A stretch of 64,000 nucleotides of DNA, taken from assembly GCA_030068145.1 (NCBI GenBank), contig JAPJBO010000155.1:62001-126000 (forward strand), in the 5' to 3' direction. Position 1 is the first letter of the stretch; each line of letters opens with the position of its first letter. Position numbers and translations under genes: made by a program. Of this stretch, positions 18,106-29,262 are shown one piece after another. The notes under the pieces are model-generated. The model was not told the DNA's origin. It searched no databases and was given only the letters and a program-made list of their open reading frames with translations. Origin of the DNA: Diplonema papillatum (lineage: Eukaryota; Euglenozoa; Diplonemea; Diplonemida; Diplonemidae).

Positions 18106-18528
18106 TTAGACCGAATACGTCGTGATCAGCGTCGACCATCGGGCGGCGAGCGGGTCATCGCACAGGGCTTTCACGCGTCTCGCGACGTGTAGTACCGCCG
18201 GCCCGTGCTTCAGCGCAAAGTCTTCAAGGAGCTCTTTTACCACCGGCGGGCGACGCGTTGTGGCGCTTCGGATGTCCGACACTTCGTTGTGTGTGTCGTC
18301 GTCGGCAAGCAGCACGTGTTCTGCGGTCGCCAGCTCGCAACACCGTCTACACTGCACGCGGGTTCCCTTCGGCAGTATCGACCTTCTCACGATCGCGAGC
18401 AGGAGGTCCACCGCCCCTGGGACCGTCTCCAGCGCCCTGAGGGTGCTTCCTCTCGTCGTCTTCCCATTTGTTTTCGTATGCGTAAAGGTTGTGGAGGGTA
18501 TAGGCGGCATAGCCCACATGCACAGCAT
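18106..18528 (-). CDS. Hypothetical 140-residue protein with CxxCC...H module
   Basis: I do not recognise this protein. An N-terminal ~35 residues rich in Thr/Lys precede VDLLLAIVRRSILPKGT, then CRRCCELATAEHVLLADDD, VVKELLEDFALKHGPAVLHVARRVKAL and a Trp-containing end. The second half parallels the ORF at 17581-17886, ~220 bp downstream on the same strand. The frame ends at 18106. Whether the two are separate small genes, two exons of one gene or fossil retroelement C-termini is open. Confidence 0.35.
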   Translation of the reverse strand: MLCMWAMPPIPSTTFTHTKTNGKTTRGSTLRALETVPGAVDLLLAIVRRSILPKGTRVQCRRCCELATAEHVLLADDDTHNEVSDIRSATTRRPPVVKELLEDFALKHGPAVLHVARRVKALCDDPLAARWSTLITTYSV

Positions 18529-18554
18529 CGCTTTGCCAGAATACTTCTGCCAAC

Positions 18555-18592
18555 CCCCCCCCGGGCCCCCCCGCCCCCCCCCCTTTGGACAC
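18555..18592. repeat. C-rich homopolymer cluster
   Basis: Three consecutive C runs of 9-10 broken by GGG and G. Such runs also flank the MITE copies (3388-3394, 32806-32818) and occur at 32884-32898. Length is likely variable and error-prone. Confidence 0.7.
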
Positions 18593-18643
18593 CCTTTCCC
18601 GTATCAATCCTACACGGGAACCAAGAAACCGGCCGACTAGGTT

Positions 18644-18856
18644 AAAAATACTCGAGGGACTGCCTTGTGCTCATTTCGAAGGAGGCTAGAGGGGGAGAAA
18701 ACAATACAACTACAAAGTGGGTCTTTTTTGTTGAACGCTTACGCCCGCCACTAAACCCAGCTTTACCTGTGTTTCGTGTGGGCTACACTCCTTTGTCTTT
18801 CGCAACTGGCAGTCTCCTCAAGCATTTTCTACAAAGCAGGTGCTTATACAAAAAAA
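18644..18856 (+). repeat. Dispersed repeat R1 (nearly full length)
   Basis: It runs from aaaaatactcgagggactgc to gcaggtgcttatacaaaaaa, with a ~12-bp internal deletion after gtgtgggctaca. It ends in an A run. Confidence 0.9.
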
Positions 18857-20043
18857 CGGCCGGAAAACGTCCACGGCCAGGCCCCCAGGAAGATACACGA
18901 TACGCCAGCCCCTTTCGACGATGGTCCGGAGACTCGAAACCCTCCGCAGCAATCATTCACTTTTAAAGAAAACGTTGCTGCCCCACCCGGAGACTCGAAA
19001 CCCATTCACTTTTTAAGAAAACTTTGCGGCCCCACCGTCGCCGGGCAGCGTCGGAACTGGCAGTTCGATCGCGGTACGAAGCGGAAAGCATAGAAAAGGC
19101 GGAGTTCGGGGGTGTGGGAAACAATAATCAACTGTGGAGACGTTCGGGTTGAAAGCCAGCTGCAAAAAAAAGGAGTCCGTAGGGAGTGGGGGTCCCCTAC
19201 GGCGCGCCATACACGGTGCACTAGTCATTGGAAAAACAGTGTACCGACGGTCAGTGAAAATGGCTTACCTCGTGTCACTTGTAATAATTTGAAAATGGCT
19301 TACCTCGTGCCACTTGTAATAATTTGAACATGGCTTAGTAGTGCCACTAGTTGCAGCTTAGTGTGAGTTTCATCAAAGTATCATCAAGGCAGCCTTTACA
19401 AAGACCAGCCACAGTCAACGCCGCGTGGGTGCGGGCTTTTGATAGTAATCATCATTTTTCAAACCCCCGATTGCGCGTAACCTGGAAGCACCCAAAGGGT
19501 GGCGGTGGTACAAAGGTGCAGTTGCCCGCATCATCCATCCGGCAATCAGCTCGCACCGGGGAGGTGACGCTACTCACCTGGACAAGGTACACACGGCTAG
19601 TGTCACTAGTAAGAATGACTAGTGGCAGCCGTGTGACTAGCAAGATTTATGACCTAGTAGATCACTAGTAAATGACTAGTGAAAGGCATGACTAAAGGCA
19701 TGACTAGTGCACCGTGTTGCCCGTCGAAGAACATCGGCTCAGAAACACCTCGTGCGGGGGTGCACGAAGACAGGCGACTTTCGTTTCAGCCGGGGGAATT
19801 TCACCGAAACACACCCGCTTGCCTGCATCCTTTCGCAATCCGCAAGATTATCGTACTCAGAAAACAAAAAAGAACGCTGTACAGGTCGTGAGGTAACTGG
19901 AAAAAGAACCGGAGGAATGGTTGGGGTTTTGGTACTCAGAACCCCCGAGCAACGCAAACTGTTGTTCGGTCACGCGTTTCATTTCTTCGTTGTCGCTCCG
20001 ACAACTCCGGACTCGTTTGGCGCGCTTTGGAGCGTGCGTGTGT
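18857..20043. other. Spacer with small tandem repeats
   Basis: No supported gene. It contains a ~43-bp duplication at 19255-19330 (built on aatggcttacctcgtg and cacttgtaataatttga) and a stretch rich in ACTAGT at 19590-19710. It is the 3' flank of centrin copy 1. Confidence 0.5.
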
Positions 20044-21560
20044 CTATTTGCCCTTCATCTGGATCATGACGTTCTTGAACTCATCGAAGCTGATCTCGCC
20101 GTCACGGTCCTCGTCGGCCTCAGCGATCATCTCCTGCAGAACGTCGTCTCCCGGGTTCTCTCCGAGCAGCTTCGCCACCTCCTTCAGGTTCGCGAACGAG
20201 ATCTTACCCGTCTTGTCCATGTCGAACAGCTGGAACGCCTTGAAGATCTCTTCCGGCGAGTCCTTCTGTGCCATCTTCGCCTGTAGATTTTTTGTTAAAG
20301 TGTAACGTTTCGAGACGAAAATGTACACGGTCAACACTGGATACAATCACGCACAGTCTGGCCGACACTATACTTGCCCTGCGTTTCTTTGAGGGTCCAT
20401 TCAGCGTCATAGTGGTACGGTCCTTTGACAGAGTGACCTCATCTCACCTTTAAAACACGGCTGAGTCGCGCAGACGCTAGCGTCCGACATTTCGCACGCG
20501 CGTCGCAGTCGTTGGGTGGTATTGACAAGGGGTTTCATCGGACACTCGGATGAGCTTCGTTACTTCACCGCAGGTTCCCCCCTGCCCTGGAGGTCTGCTT
20601 GGCTGCCTTCGGGAGGGCCCATTTGGCGTCATAGTGGCTGGCGGGCACGATAACTTGCTCTTCAAGTTTCTTCAAAGTGAAGGTCAACTTTCAGACCTAC
20701 CTGGTGGTCCGTTTCGGGTTGTTGTTGTGGGGTCCTTCGGCCCTCGGCCTCAGGGTTACCTCGCGTTCTATTGGATCAATCAACGGGAGACGCAAGATTG
20801 CACCTCCTTAAACCTGGTCTAAACCCCTGTTGGATACCGTAGATGGCGGTGCATCTCTCTGGGTGCCGTGGAACGTTCCTATCTTCGTGCTTGGCTCAGA
20901 GCGAGCTTTTACCGGGTCAAATACAAAGAGGTACCTCTTGTATTCGCGGTGCCGATCCTGCAATTTGCAATTTTTCCCGAAAAAAGAACAGACATTTTAG
21001 TAACCCCTAAATATGTTTCGCCACGAGCGCCCAATTTTTAGCGTTATTTGTGGTTGCAATTTTTGTTTGTGCGATTTGACCTGTACACGTAGCAGGGTAA
21101 ACCGCTGCAACGTACCTTTTAGCTGTAACAAGTATGCTCGCTAAGGAGGTGGTTACTGGTTATCGCAAAAAAGTACCGCAACCCCGAAACCCGCGGGAAC
21201 CCCCTGCGTCTTGCGAAAAGACGCGCATACTTTATGGTCCCCGGGTCTATTATTCCACGGTTCTCTTCATCGGGGCTGAACGCGAGCACAAATTCGGGGA
21301 AAAAGGTCTGCTACATGGGCCAGCGTATAGTAAATCAAAAAGAATACCTTCATCATCTTCTCGAACTCGGGGTACTCGATGAGGCCGTTCGCGTCGGTGT
21401 CGATGGAGCGGATCATCTTCTCGATCTCCTCACGCGGCTGGTCTCCGAAGCCGAGACCCTTCATCGCCAACGCCATCTCCTCAGCGTCGATCGCGCCGGA
21501 ACCGTCGGCATCGAACAGGTTGAACGCCTCCTTGATCTGCTCGTCCGTAAGGGCTGCCAT
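20044..21560 (-). CDS. CEN: Centrin, copy 1 (2 exons)
   Basis: Exon 1 is 21560-21348 ([23 protein letters not shown]) and exon 2 is 20280-20044. Donor AAG|GTATTC and acceptor CTACAG|GCGAAG join in phase 0 to 450 nt, 149 residues. Four EF-hands: loops [12 protein letters not shown] and [12 protein letters not shown] (complete), [12 protein letters not shown] (no Glu at position 12, likely weak) and [12 protein letters not shown] (complete). Centrins are Ca2+-binding proteins of basal bodies and centrosomes. The short N-terminus and wording match kinetoplastid centrins as I remember them. The 1067-bp intron contains three diverged copies of a ~25-bp block (around 20390, 20610, 20705) built on gg(t/c)ccatt and gtcatagtgg. 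Confidence 0.92.
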
Positions 21561-21849
21561 TTTCTTTTTCTAGCTTATTTTCTACTCCGAAGGATCCACC
21601 CAGCTGGTTGTGGAGGTTTTAGAACGCAAGAGCGTTGAAGTATGGTTAAAGTTAAAACAGTGGTGTCACCTGAGGGGGTAATCTCATGGCCGCCCACGTG
21701 ATAAGGCCGTTAAGCATTGGGAACTTTCAAGTACACGGACCACACGGATCTGCATGCACTGCGAGCCTTTAAGCAGCGGTTGCCGGCTTATCGCGATACC
21801 TTTCATAGGTCGTTGGATTTTGTGAATTAACTACTGTGTCTGAGTAGTG

Positions 21850-22095
21850 TTGGCACTCTTTCTATCAGTATTCTCAAGAACTCGGGTTTTGCACTGAATG
21901 GTGTCATCCACAGTAGAAAACTTAACTCCCATGAAATTACTAAGAACTTCCCAAGTACTGTAGAAAACTTAACTTCCCATGAAATTACTAAGAACTTCCC
22001 AAGTACTGTACTAAGAACTTCCCAAGTACTGTAGAAAACATAACTTCCCATGAAATTACCAAAGAACTTCCCAAGTACGGTATTCCCAAGTACAC
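21850..22095. repeat. Short tandem repeat array
   Basis: Several copies of a ~55-70-bp unit containing agaacttcccaagtactg and cttcccatgaaattac. It is irregular, with internal deletions, in the spacer between the two centrin genes. Confidence 0.8.
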
Positions 22096-22099
22096 CCCA

Positions 22100-23935
22100 A
22101 ATGGGGTAAATTGGAGATATCTTGCATTTGGTACTTCCCGTGAACCTCCCAAGTAGACTCAAGTAAGGCCAGCGGATCACACGTCAGCTTGAGGTAGAAT
22201 ATTCTCGTTCTCGCGTGTACAACCCACGAGAATGGTGGTATCAAAGAAAGACTCCAAGAAGATGCGGTTCGAGCGCCTGTGAACCCTCTGCCGTCGCTTG
22301 CTGTTTCGTTCCCAGCGTCGCTGTGACGCGAGAGTCGAAGAAGAGTCCAACCGAGCACTAAATGAACCTGGTGTGTGTGGTACTTTTTTAAGATGGATTG
22401 TGTCTGCCCTCTCTATCTCTTATTAAGGTTGCCGCCCGAGGGAACCGGCTGTGAGCCGAAACACGGCGCCCGTCTCTCCGGACTGCACCAGGAGAGAACT
22501 TCGCAGACCCGTGCACGGCTCCTCCATGTTTGCACCTTCCTCGGATGCTTCGGTCGGGAAGGGGCTTCAAAGTAGCTGGGAAAACACGTTCCCCTTCCCC
22601 GCGGGGATACCACCGGGCAACTGCCGCAGCAGCCGCAGATACGTCCTTCGCCCATGGCTCACTTTCGGGAGGTGTCGCTGCTCACCTACCAGTGTGTTCC
22701 TGGTTGTTGCCCTAGCACTAACGAACCTGGCGTGTTTTGTCATGAATGATCAGCCAGTCATCGCCAGGGCGAATTTCGCGTACTTTCCCAACCCGCAGTT
22801 GCACCAGCTCAGCTGCATCAGACTTAACTTAGCCCACGAGGTAGCCAGGTAGGGAATTGCGTGCCAGAATCTGAAACGGTTCACGAAAAGATCACTGGTC
22901 GACAAGGAAAACGAGGAAGGGAAAAAGGAACACTTCCGGAATTCGGGTCTTTGGCCCGATGAACGAAGCTAGCGGGCAATTAGCATCAACTCGGTAGGTA
23001 CCTTTGTTGTTGGTCATTGGTGGTTTCGACCATTGTCCACATACCTTACTGACGGTAGGCCCTTCTCAGTATGATGCCGGTGACTGTCCGTGTTCTTGCC
23101 GTATGACCGTATCTTTTTGCTTGGGTTTGTTCAACTGTCTACACGGTGCGACCGTCGTTCCGGAAGTGTTCCCCTTGGTGGAAGAGTACAGCAGAAGGAA
23201 AATAAAAAGAGCTGCACGCAGCAGGCAAACGCGAACGGGGGGTGGGGGTTACGTTTACACCTCCCTGGGTGGGGCCTTCCTGTACTAGAACTTTTCTCCG
23301 TTGGCTTCGCTTCACCTTTCCATGCGCGCAACGCGGGTATTCCGGAAATGCTCCCTTCCGTACAATTGTACTGTCAAGTAGTAGTAGTAGTATGTGTCGT
23401 CTGCCGAAGCAGCCGGAGACAGCAGGCGCAGGGGGCAGGTCTTGCTTTACAATTCTCTTCTTCATGGAGACCCGCCCCCGGCAATCCCGACCGTCCAATC
23501 ACTGTCGAGAAAGGTTTGTGCCAATTGTACTGTCAAGAAAAAAATAAAGGGGAAAAAAAACAGCAGGAGCGTCTGTGGCACCTCAGATGAGCAATCCTTT
23601 TGAGGTAAGGAAGCACAATTTGAAGCGCAAAACGGCGCTTGGGGTCCTGCAGGAAGAAGCGTATTCGAAAGAGATTGCGAAAAAAGAACGAACTTGGTTG
23701 GACACACTGAGGGGAACCTCTTCAGTGTACAACCTGAAGCCGTCGGCCGTTCCACATCGTCGGAAAGCAATGTGTATGCGGTTCGTGAACAGGTGGATAC
23801 ATGGGTTCATAGCCTGCTACAGCCACCAGGACTACCATGCCACGAGAGCACGAGCAAATCTCTCTAGAGAGAGGACCTCTACAACCGTGATTCAGCAACG
23901 GATAAGCTCACGGTACTGCAGTGGAGGGGGAAGAG
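22100..23935. other. Spacer between centrin copies, no supported gene
   Basis: No recognisable coding region on either strand. Open frames here are short and without family resemblance. This is the upstream region of centrin copy 1 on the minus strand, so promoter or splice-leader acceptor signals may be present, but none can be picked out. Confidence 0.4.
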
Positions 23936-23937
23936 AA

Positions 23938-24026
23938 AGAAACTTCGGCAGGTTGTGGGTAACTCTTCGATCAACTTTCTCAGAAACTTCGGCAGGTTGT
24001 GGGTAACTCTTCGATCAGCTTTCTCT
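23938..24026. repeat. ~44-bp direct duplication
   Basis: aaacttcggcaggttgtggg and the following ~24 bases occur twice back to back, just 3' of centrin copy 2. Confidence 0.8.
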
Positions 24027-24135
24027 TCCTCGGTCACTCTTTCTTGTCTTAAAAAAAAGGGGGAGGGGGGGACATCATCATGTTCTTCTAAAAATAGGGG
24101 TGCTTTTGTTGTTTACTCTCTCTTTGAGCGCGTGT

Positions 24136-25376
24136 CTATTTGCCCTTCATCTGGATCATGACGTTCTTGAACTCGTCGAAGCTGATCTCGCCGTCACGGT
24201 CCTCGTCAGCCTCAGCGATCATCTCCTGCAGAACGTCGTCTCCCGGGTTCTCTCCGAGCAGCTTCGCCACCTCCTTCAGGTTCGCGAACGAGATCTTACC
24301 CGTCTTGTCCATGTCGAACAGCTGGAACGCCTTGAAGATCTCTTCCGGCGAGTCCTTCTGTGCCATCTTCGCCTGTAGATTTCAAGTGTAACATTTTCGG
24401 TGCATGTCGAATAGGCCCAGTCGTTTGACTGGGAATGGGGCATGATGGCTCCCGTTTCCTTGATAAGTTAACGACTTTGCCTGCTTCATTTTGCGTCTTC
24501 TGTTGTCATTTCTTTCGGTTTTTGGGCCTTCAAGAAAGATTTAATAAGAGACACGACAACTGCCAATCGGCTGTGACATCTCTGGCCTTCTTTTGTGTCC
24601 AGGACGAAGGAGGAGGCCGACGTACCTGCGTCCGTCGCAACCCTTTTGACCACTCACCCCAGGCTCGCTTTCGCCCCCCTCCGTGGGCCAAGGTGGCACA
24701 CGTCGGAGAGCGCACTGCGCCTCGATTGCGACGTGTTTGCGGCTGCCACGGTGCTCAAGAACCCGAGGGGCTGCCAATCCTGTTGTGGCGCATGAACAAC
24801 AAGTGGAGGGGGAAGGGGTAGCAAACCCCAGCTTTCTACACCACAAGACAGTCTAAACCCCCGATTCGTACTTCACGTTAGCCCCCGGTTCATTTTTCCT
24901 GACTTCATGGAACATTCCCATCGTCTTCCGTGCTTGGCTCAAAGCGGACGCTTAAATCATAAACCTGCAATTTGCGATTTTCCCGAAAAAGTACCGCAAC
25001 CCTGGAACCCGCGGGAGCCCCCTGCGCCTTGCAAAGACGCACATACCTTGTGGTCCCCGGGTCTATTATTCCACGGTTCTCTTCATCGGAGCTGAACGCG
25101 AGTACAAATTCGGCGATAAAGGTCTGCTACATGGGCCAGCGTAAAGCAAGTCAAAAAGAATACCTTCATCATCTTCTCGAACTCGGGGTACTCGATGAGG
25201 CCGTTCGCGTCGGTGTCGATGGAGCGGATCATCTTCTCGATCTCCTCACGCGGCTGGTCTCCGAAGCCGAGACCCTTCATCGCCAACGCCATCTCCTCAG
25301 CGTCGATCGCGCCGGAACCGTCGGCATCGAACAGGTTGAACGCCTCCTTGATCTGCTCGTCCGTAAGGGCTGCCAT
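24136..25376 (-). CDS. CEN: Centrin, copy 2 (2 exons)
   Basis: Exon 1 is 25376-25164 and exon 2 is 24372-24136, with the same donor and acceptor strings and phase 0 as copy 1. The 149-residue product appears identical to copy 1, including the EF-hand 3 loop lacking its last Glu. The introns differ: 791 bp here against 1067 bp, sharing sequence only near the ends (e.g. the stretch after the donor around ggtctgctacatgggccagc). This points to a tandem duplication with exons kept identical by selection or conversion while introns drift. Confidence 0.92.
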
Positions 25377-25439
25377 TTTAGATGTCTAAAGTTGTTGGAA
25401 GTGTGTGAGCGGAGGGGGGGAACGAGGGCTGCTTGATTA

Positions 25440-25585
25440 TTTTGAGTGAGTTGCGGTCATAGAGTGCAGTTAGGGATCCGGGGTTTTATAGTCTCCGTGA
25501 CCATTGTCGGAAAGGTCCCTTTAGGGTATAGTATGTTAGTGTGCGTATCGTATCTGCGTAGTGGCAGTACGTGTGCTTTGTGCGT
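25440..25585 (+). repeat. Dispersed repeat pair with 31625-31765
   Basis: It shares gatccggggttt(t/c)atagtctcc, gtgaccattgt and gtggcagtacgtgtgct with 31625-31765 in the same orientation, upstream of centrin copy 2. Confidence 0.65.
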
Positions 25586-25696
25586 GTATCATTGTTGCCA
25601 ACTAATCGACTTATTTTGGCGCGCTCTTATTTCCTGTGTGCTTTGCCATTTCCGTGGCTCTTCTGACCGACACCGAGTTCACGTTCGTTATTGTCG

Positions 25697-25905
25697 AAAA
25701 AACTCGAGGGGCTGCCTTGTGCTTACTTCGAAGGAGGAGGGGGAGAAACAATACAAACTACAAAATGGGTCTTTCGTTGAACGCTTACGCCCGCCACTAA
25801 ACCCAGATTCACCTGTGTTTCGTGTGGGCTACAGCACATTTACCTCCTTTGATCTTTTGCAGCTGGCAGCCTCCTCAAGTATTTCCTACAAAGCAGGTGC
25901 TTAAC
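25697..25905 (+). repeat. Dispersed repeat R1 (full length)
   Basis: It runs from aaaaactcgaggggctgcc to gcaggtgctta, with a small deletion at ggaggaggggg. Confidence 0.9.
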
Positions 25906-26044
25906 AATATAAATGAGCCATCTCCTGAAACCGCATCGAATCGCCAAGCAGGCGAAGGCTAAAGTGAACGAGTGACAACACCCCTCTGCAAAATTGCAAT
26001 GTTTTTCGGGCGCTCCTTGCCTTATGCAGGCTCATGTAATTTTA

Positions 26045-26220
26045 CGGCATCGGAGGGAAAGCCTGCCACGGGAGCCAAGCTTCACGTGGCGGTACTGCAG
26101 AGCCACGGGCCTACGGGTCAAGTGGCTACCGATTTCCCAAACTAAAGCATCAAGGCGTGGCGCCTTGGGGCTTGGCGCTCGTCGAAACGGTCAGCCACAG
26201 GGCAGAGCGGACAGGGTTGT
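26045..26220 (+). repeat. Dispersed repeat R6, copy 1
   Basis: It matches 56935-57140 in inverse orientation: blocks around ccacgggcctacgggtcaag, ggctaccgatttcccaaac and cttggggcttggcgct. Confidence 0.75.
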
Positions 26221-26509
26221 ATATTGGTTCGCGGTTTTACCTTTCTTGTTAACAAGCACGCGAGTGCAAGGTTTGAGGGCAACAACGCGGCCGGACCAAA
26301 TAAGCAGCACTCTCCTAATGCATATTGCTGCACATCAGGTTGCAACTGTTCCGACGGGTATCACAACTTGCTGGTGCGAATCAAAAGAATTAGTATGGCG
26401 CTTTCTTTTGTTTGTGCGCACTAGCGGAACTCACCTGCTTGGTAAGTTTCATGTAGTACGCTGCCAGCTACTAATATTTAGCCCACACCAACAATGCAGT
26501 GGCCGAGCT

Positions 26510-27335
26510 TGTGCATGTAAACTCGGTCAGCTGACCGAGCTTGCACTTTAAACCAGAAAAAACTCGGTCAGGCAAAAAAAAAAAAAAACCATGATTTTGA
26601 GTTTTTGGAGAGTTCTTTTTGGGGGGGGAACTGGGTCCAGCAACCTCGGCCTGGGAGCTGGAGGGGTGACCCTCTCAGCCCCCGTTGGGTCTGGCTGACA
26701 ACTTTGGCTCCTTTTGCAAACTTACTTGAAAAACTTAAACTGGTATGGATGATAGGGGCCGAAGCAACTAGTGAAGATGCACACTCTTTGTAGCAAGGAG
26801 GCTGCACTACGCGTCGCTGGAGGAATACTTTGCTTGTCGCAATGCTGTGCAGCACTGGAGATCGATAGCAAGAGCAGCCCCTCAACATGCCAAGACAACA
26901 CAAGTTGGTGCTGCAAATTTGGTTCCCAATCTGGTGTTTTAGCAGATTTATGTCACATTTGGTGTGCGTCTTTTGCTTCCTCTTTGTGACCCAGTATCGT
27001 AACCAGTCAAAACAATCTTGCTTGTAACTGAGTTTTGCTTGACAAGAATTTTTCAACCTCATTTTTCGGATCTGGCCAGCCTCGGCAGGCAGAACCGGCG
27101 CTCCGAAGCCACACTTCTGCATGAAGCACTGTGACAGGGCGCCGTGCGATCTGAGACGGGTTGATGCACAGTGAACAGAGCAGCGTGTGCAGCTGGGGTT
27201 CCCAGGCTACTGCCAGCTGCTGTGGGAGGCGTTACTGGTAACGTTGCGTGCTAGTTTTAGACTACCACTGCTGACCGACTTTGACCGAGTTTGGCCAAAA
27301 ACTCGCCAGGTCAAGCTCGGGCCCTGCAACAATGC
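26510..27335. other. Unassigned, lower-GC stretch with ACTCGGTCA motifs
   Basis: No supported gene. The motif aactcggtca and its complement recur (26519-26541 form the near palindrome actcggtcagctgaccgag; again at 26564, and diverged near 27280-27330). There is a poly(A) run at 26574-26590. A long minus-strand open frame here lacks any recognisable domain and begins in poly(A), so it is not called. Confidence 0.45.
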
Positions 27336-27950
27336 ATTGTTAACACAAAAAAAAAACATCGTGCAACCCGCGATTTTCACGCACACGGAAGCAGGTGAGG
27401 AAGGCTCGATAGAAACGCCATCTTTTCGGTCGTCTGGTCTTGGCAATTCGTTGGAACGCCCAAGGTTGGCTGCATCAACCTTCTTCGTCTTGCATCACCC
27501 GCGTCACAGAGATCCGAGTTAGATAGTCTTTGCCAGTGTGGTGAGCCTTTCTCCGGAGCTCACGCGTTAAAAGCAAGACTTACACGTACAGAGGCAGGCA
27601 CGACGTGCAGTTGCAGGCCACGTTCACCAATTGCGGCCAAAGAGGAAGGGCAAATGGTAATGAAGACAACGTGTCCTTCGTGTCTCTGTTTCGTTTGTGC
27701 TGCTAATACTTTTCTTTTCATTTTCTTTTCTGCTCTTGCCGTTTCCTCTTTTTTTTTTTTTTTTTTTTTTGCTCTTCATTGTTTAGCGTTACAGTTTTTC
27801 TTGTCTGCCTTGCTCTTTTGTTTTTCCCCCAGTGTCGATTGATTGAGTGCTGCGGTTTCTGTTGCTCTGCCGTTTTGCCCATACCAGCTCGGGATGTCCT
27901 AATATCGGTGCTTTCGCTGCGCCGTACAAAGCGCATTGTCAGCATCAACA
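27336..27950. other. Spacer, no gene seen
   Basis: Only a long T tract at 27749-27770 and pyrimidine-rich sequence stand out. Confidence 0.4.
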
Positions 27951-27951
27951 C

Positions 27952-28176
27952 AAAAAAAATACTCGAGGGACTGCCTTGTGCTCATTTCGAAGGAGGCTAG
28001 GGGGAGAAAACAATGCAACTACAAAGCGGGTCTTTTTTTGTTGAACGCATACGCCCGCCACTAAACCCAGCTTTACCTGTGTTTCGTGTGGGCTACAACA
28101 CAGTTACCTCCTTTGATCTATCGCAACTGGCAGTCTCCTCAAGCATATCCTACAAAGCAGGTGCTTATACAAAAAA
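27952..28176 (+). repeat. Dispersed repeat R1 (full length), left half of an R1-R2 composite
   Basis: It is complete and ends gcaggtgcttatacaaaaaa. Only ~9 bases separate it from R2 at 28186. The same R1-R2 order and linker (ga(t/t)(c/t)tactaccgag) occurs, inverted, at 40305-40682. Confidence 0.9.
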
Positions 28177-28185
28177 GATCTACTA

Positions 28186-28563
28186 CCGAGAGCGACGACG
28201 CCACGCACATCGAAAAGCGCAACGTTCGTTACTACACACCCGCAAACCTCTCTGAGCTATTCTACCCATAACACAGCCTCTACTTCGAGCCATGGTGCGG
28301 ACAATGGACCGGTTACGGTTTACAGGGCAACTCCTGCTCAACTTGTTAGACGGGGAGAGCCCAAGAACACACCTATCCTGGCGAGATCTTGTTGTCGGCC
28401 ACAAATTGCTTCGAACCTGACTTGCCAGAGCAAGCAAGTAAAGTGTACACGAAAGAAGCCATGCATGCCCCCCCAAACCCACCCAGTACGTATTAGCTTT
28501 AAAAGAACCCATTCGACGAAGGTCACCCGGAGACTCTAAAATCCCGGATTCTCAAGCGAACTA
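28186..28563 (+). repeat. Dispersed repeat R2, copy 1
   Basis: ~370 bp shared with 31852-32219: gagagcgacgacgccacgca at the left, gttatgg-type centre around gccatggtgcg, and ctctaaaatcccg at the right. A shorter inverted copy is at 40305-40458. It has no intact reading frame conserved between copies. Confidence 0.8.
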
Positions 28564-28574
28564 GTTCGCTTGTA

Positions 28575-28785
28575 AACACCGGGGGTTTTGGAGCCTCCAG
28601 GCGATACGTTTAGGACCGACTGGCCCATGTCCAATTGCTGTTGACACGGAAACCTTCTCCACTTCGGCCTTCAATCGGTTCTCCAGTGAATATTTCTTGC
28701 TACAACAACCAAGATCTGCACTCATCCACGCTCCATCGAGGCTCACGCCAACGACTTCGCGGCGTGGACCATGCACTCCTACGCA
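28575..28785 (+). repeat. Dispersed repeat R5, copy 2
   Basis: Same blocks and orientation as 13290-13500. It follows R2 directly. Confidence 0.75.
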
Positions 28786-29125
28786 CGCTTGGCTTTGTGA
28801 TACCAGTACGCGGCCAAAACATCCCTCCCACACCTCTGCATCTGCAATGTTTCTGGGCACGGAGATTACACCGCGGTTTGACAAAAGTTTGTGCCGTAGA
28901 TTTACGCCAAAAAGGTCAAAACTACCGGCGCAATTGTGTTGTTTCGTCGGGTTCAAATTTCAAAAAGCGTGCCCTGCGGGAAATGATAATTTCGTGTGCA
29001 CAGGCATTTGAACCAGGAAATCTGAAATGGAAACTTCGATTTCCACGATTTCCATTTTCACTCGGATCCACGTCCCGGTCCCTGGCTCGACGAACCACGT
29101 ACCAACTCTATGATGTCAGGGTGTT

Positions 29126-29262
29126 TGCAAGAACGTGCTTGGAATGGATATGTAAAAAAAATGTGCTCAACACCGCACTGCTCCCGTCTGCGCCGTGTTT
29201 CGGTCCTTTAAGCCACGGACCATCATCAGAGACACGACAGCAGTCTGAGTCTGGGTTTGTCA
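29126..29262. repeat. KHGADG repeat, copy outside genes
   Basis: Contains caagaacgtgcttggaatgg, tctgcgccgtgtttcggtcc and ccatcatcagagac. On the minus strand the core translates as GPKHGADG followed by a Ser/Thr-rich stretch and an ARSC-like end, the same peptide that is encoded twice in the ubiquitin-like gene at 53945-54135. Confidence 0.7.

Noticed and set aside
26568..27122. 184-codon minus-strand frame
   Set aside because: It begins in poly(A)-derived Phe codons at its C-terminal end, has no recognisable domain and lies in low-GC spacer unlike the confirmed genes.
28338..28526. Open frame MTFVEWVLLKLI... shared by R2 copies
   Set aside because: It is shared only because R2 is a repeat; the frame is broken differently in each copy and shows no sign of constraint.
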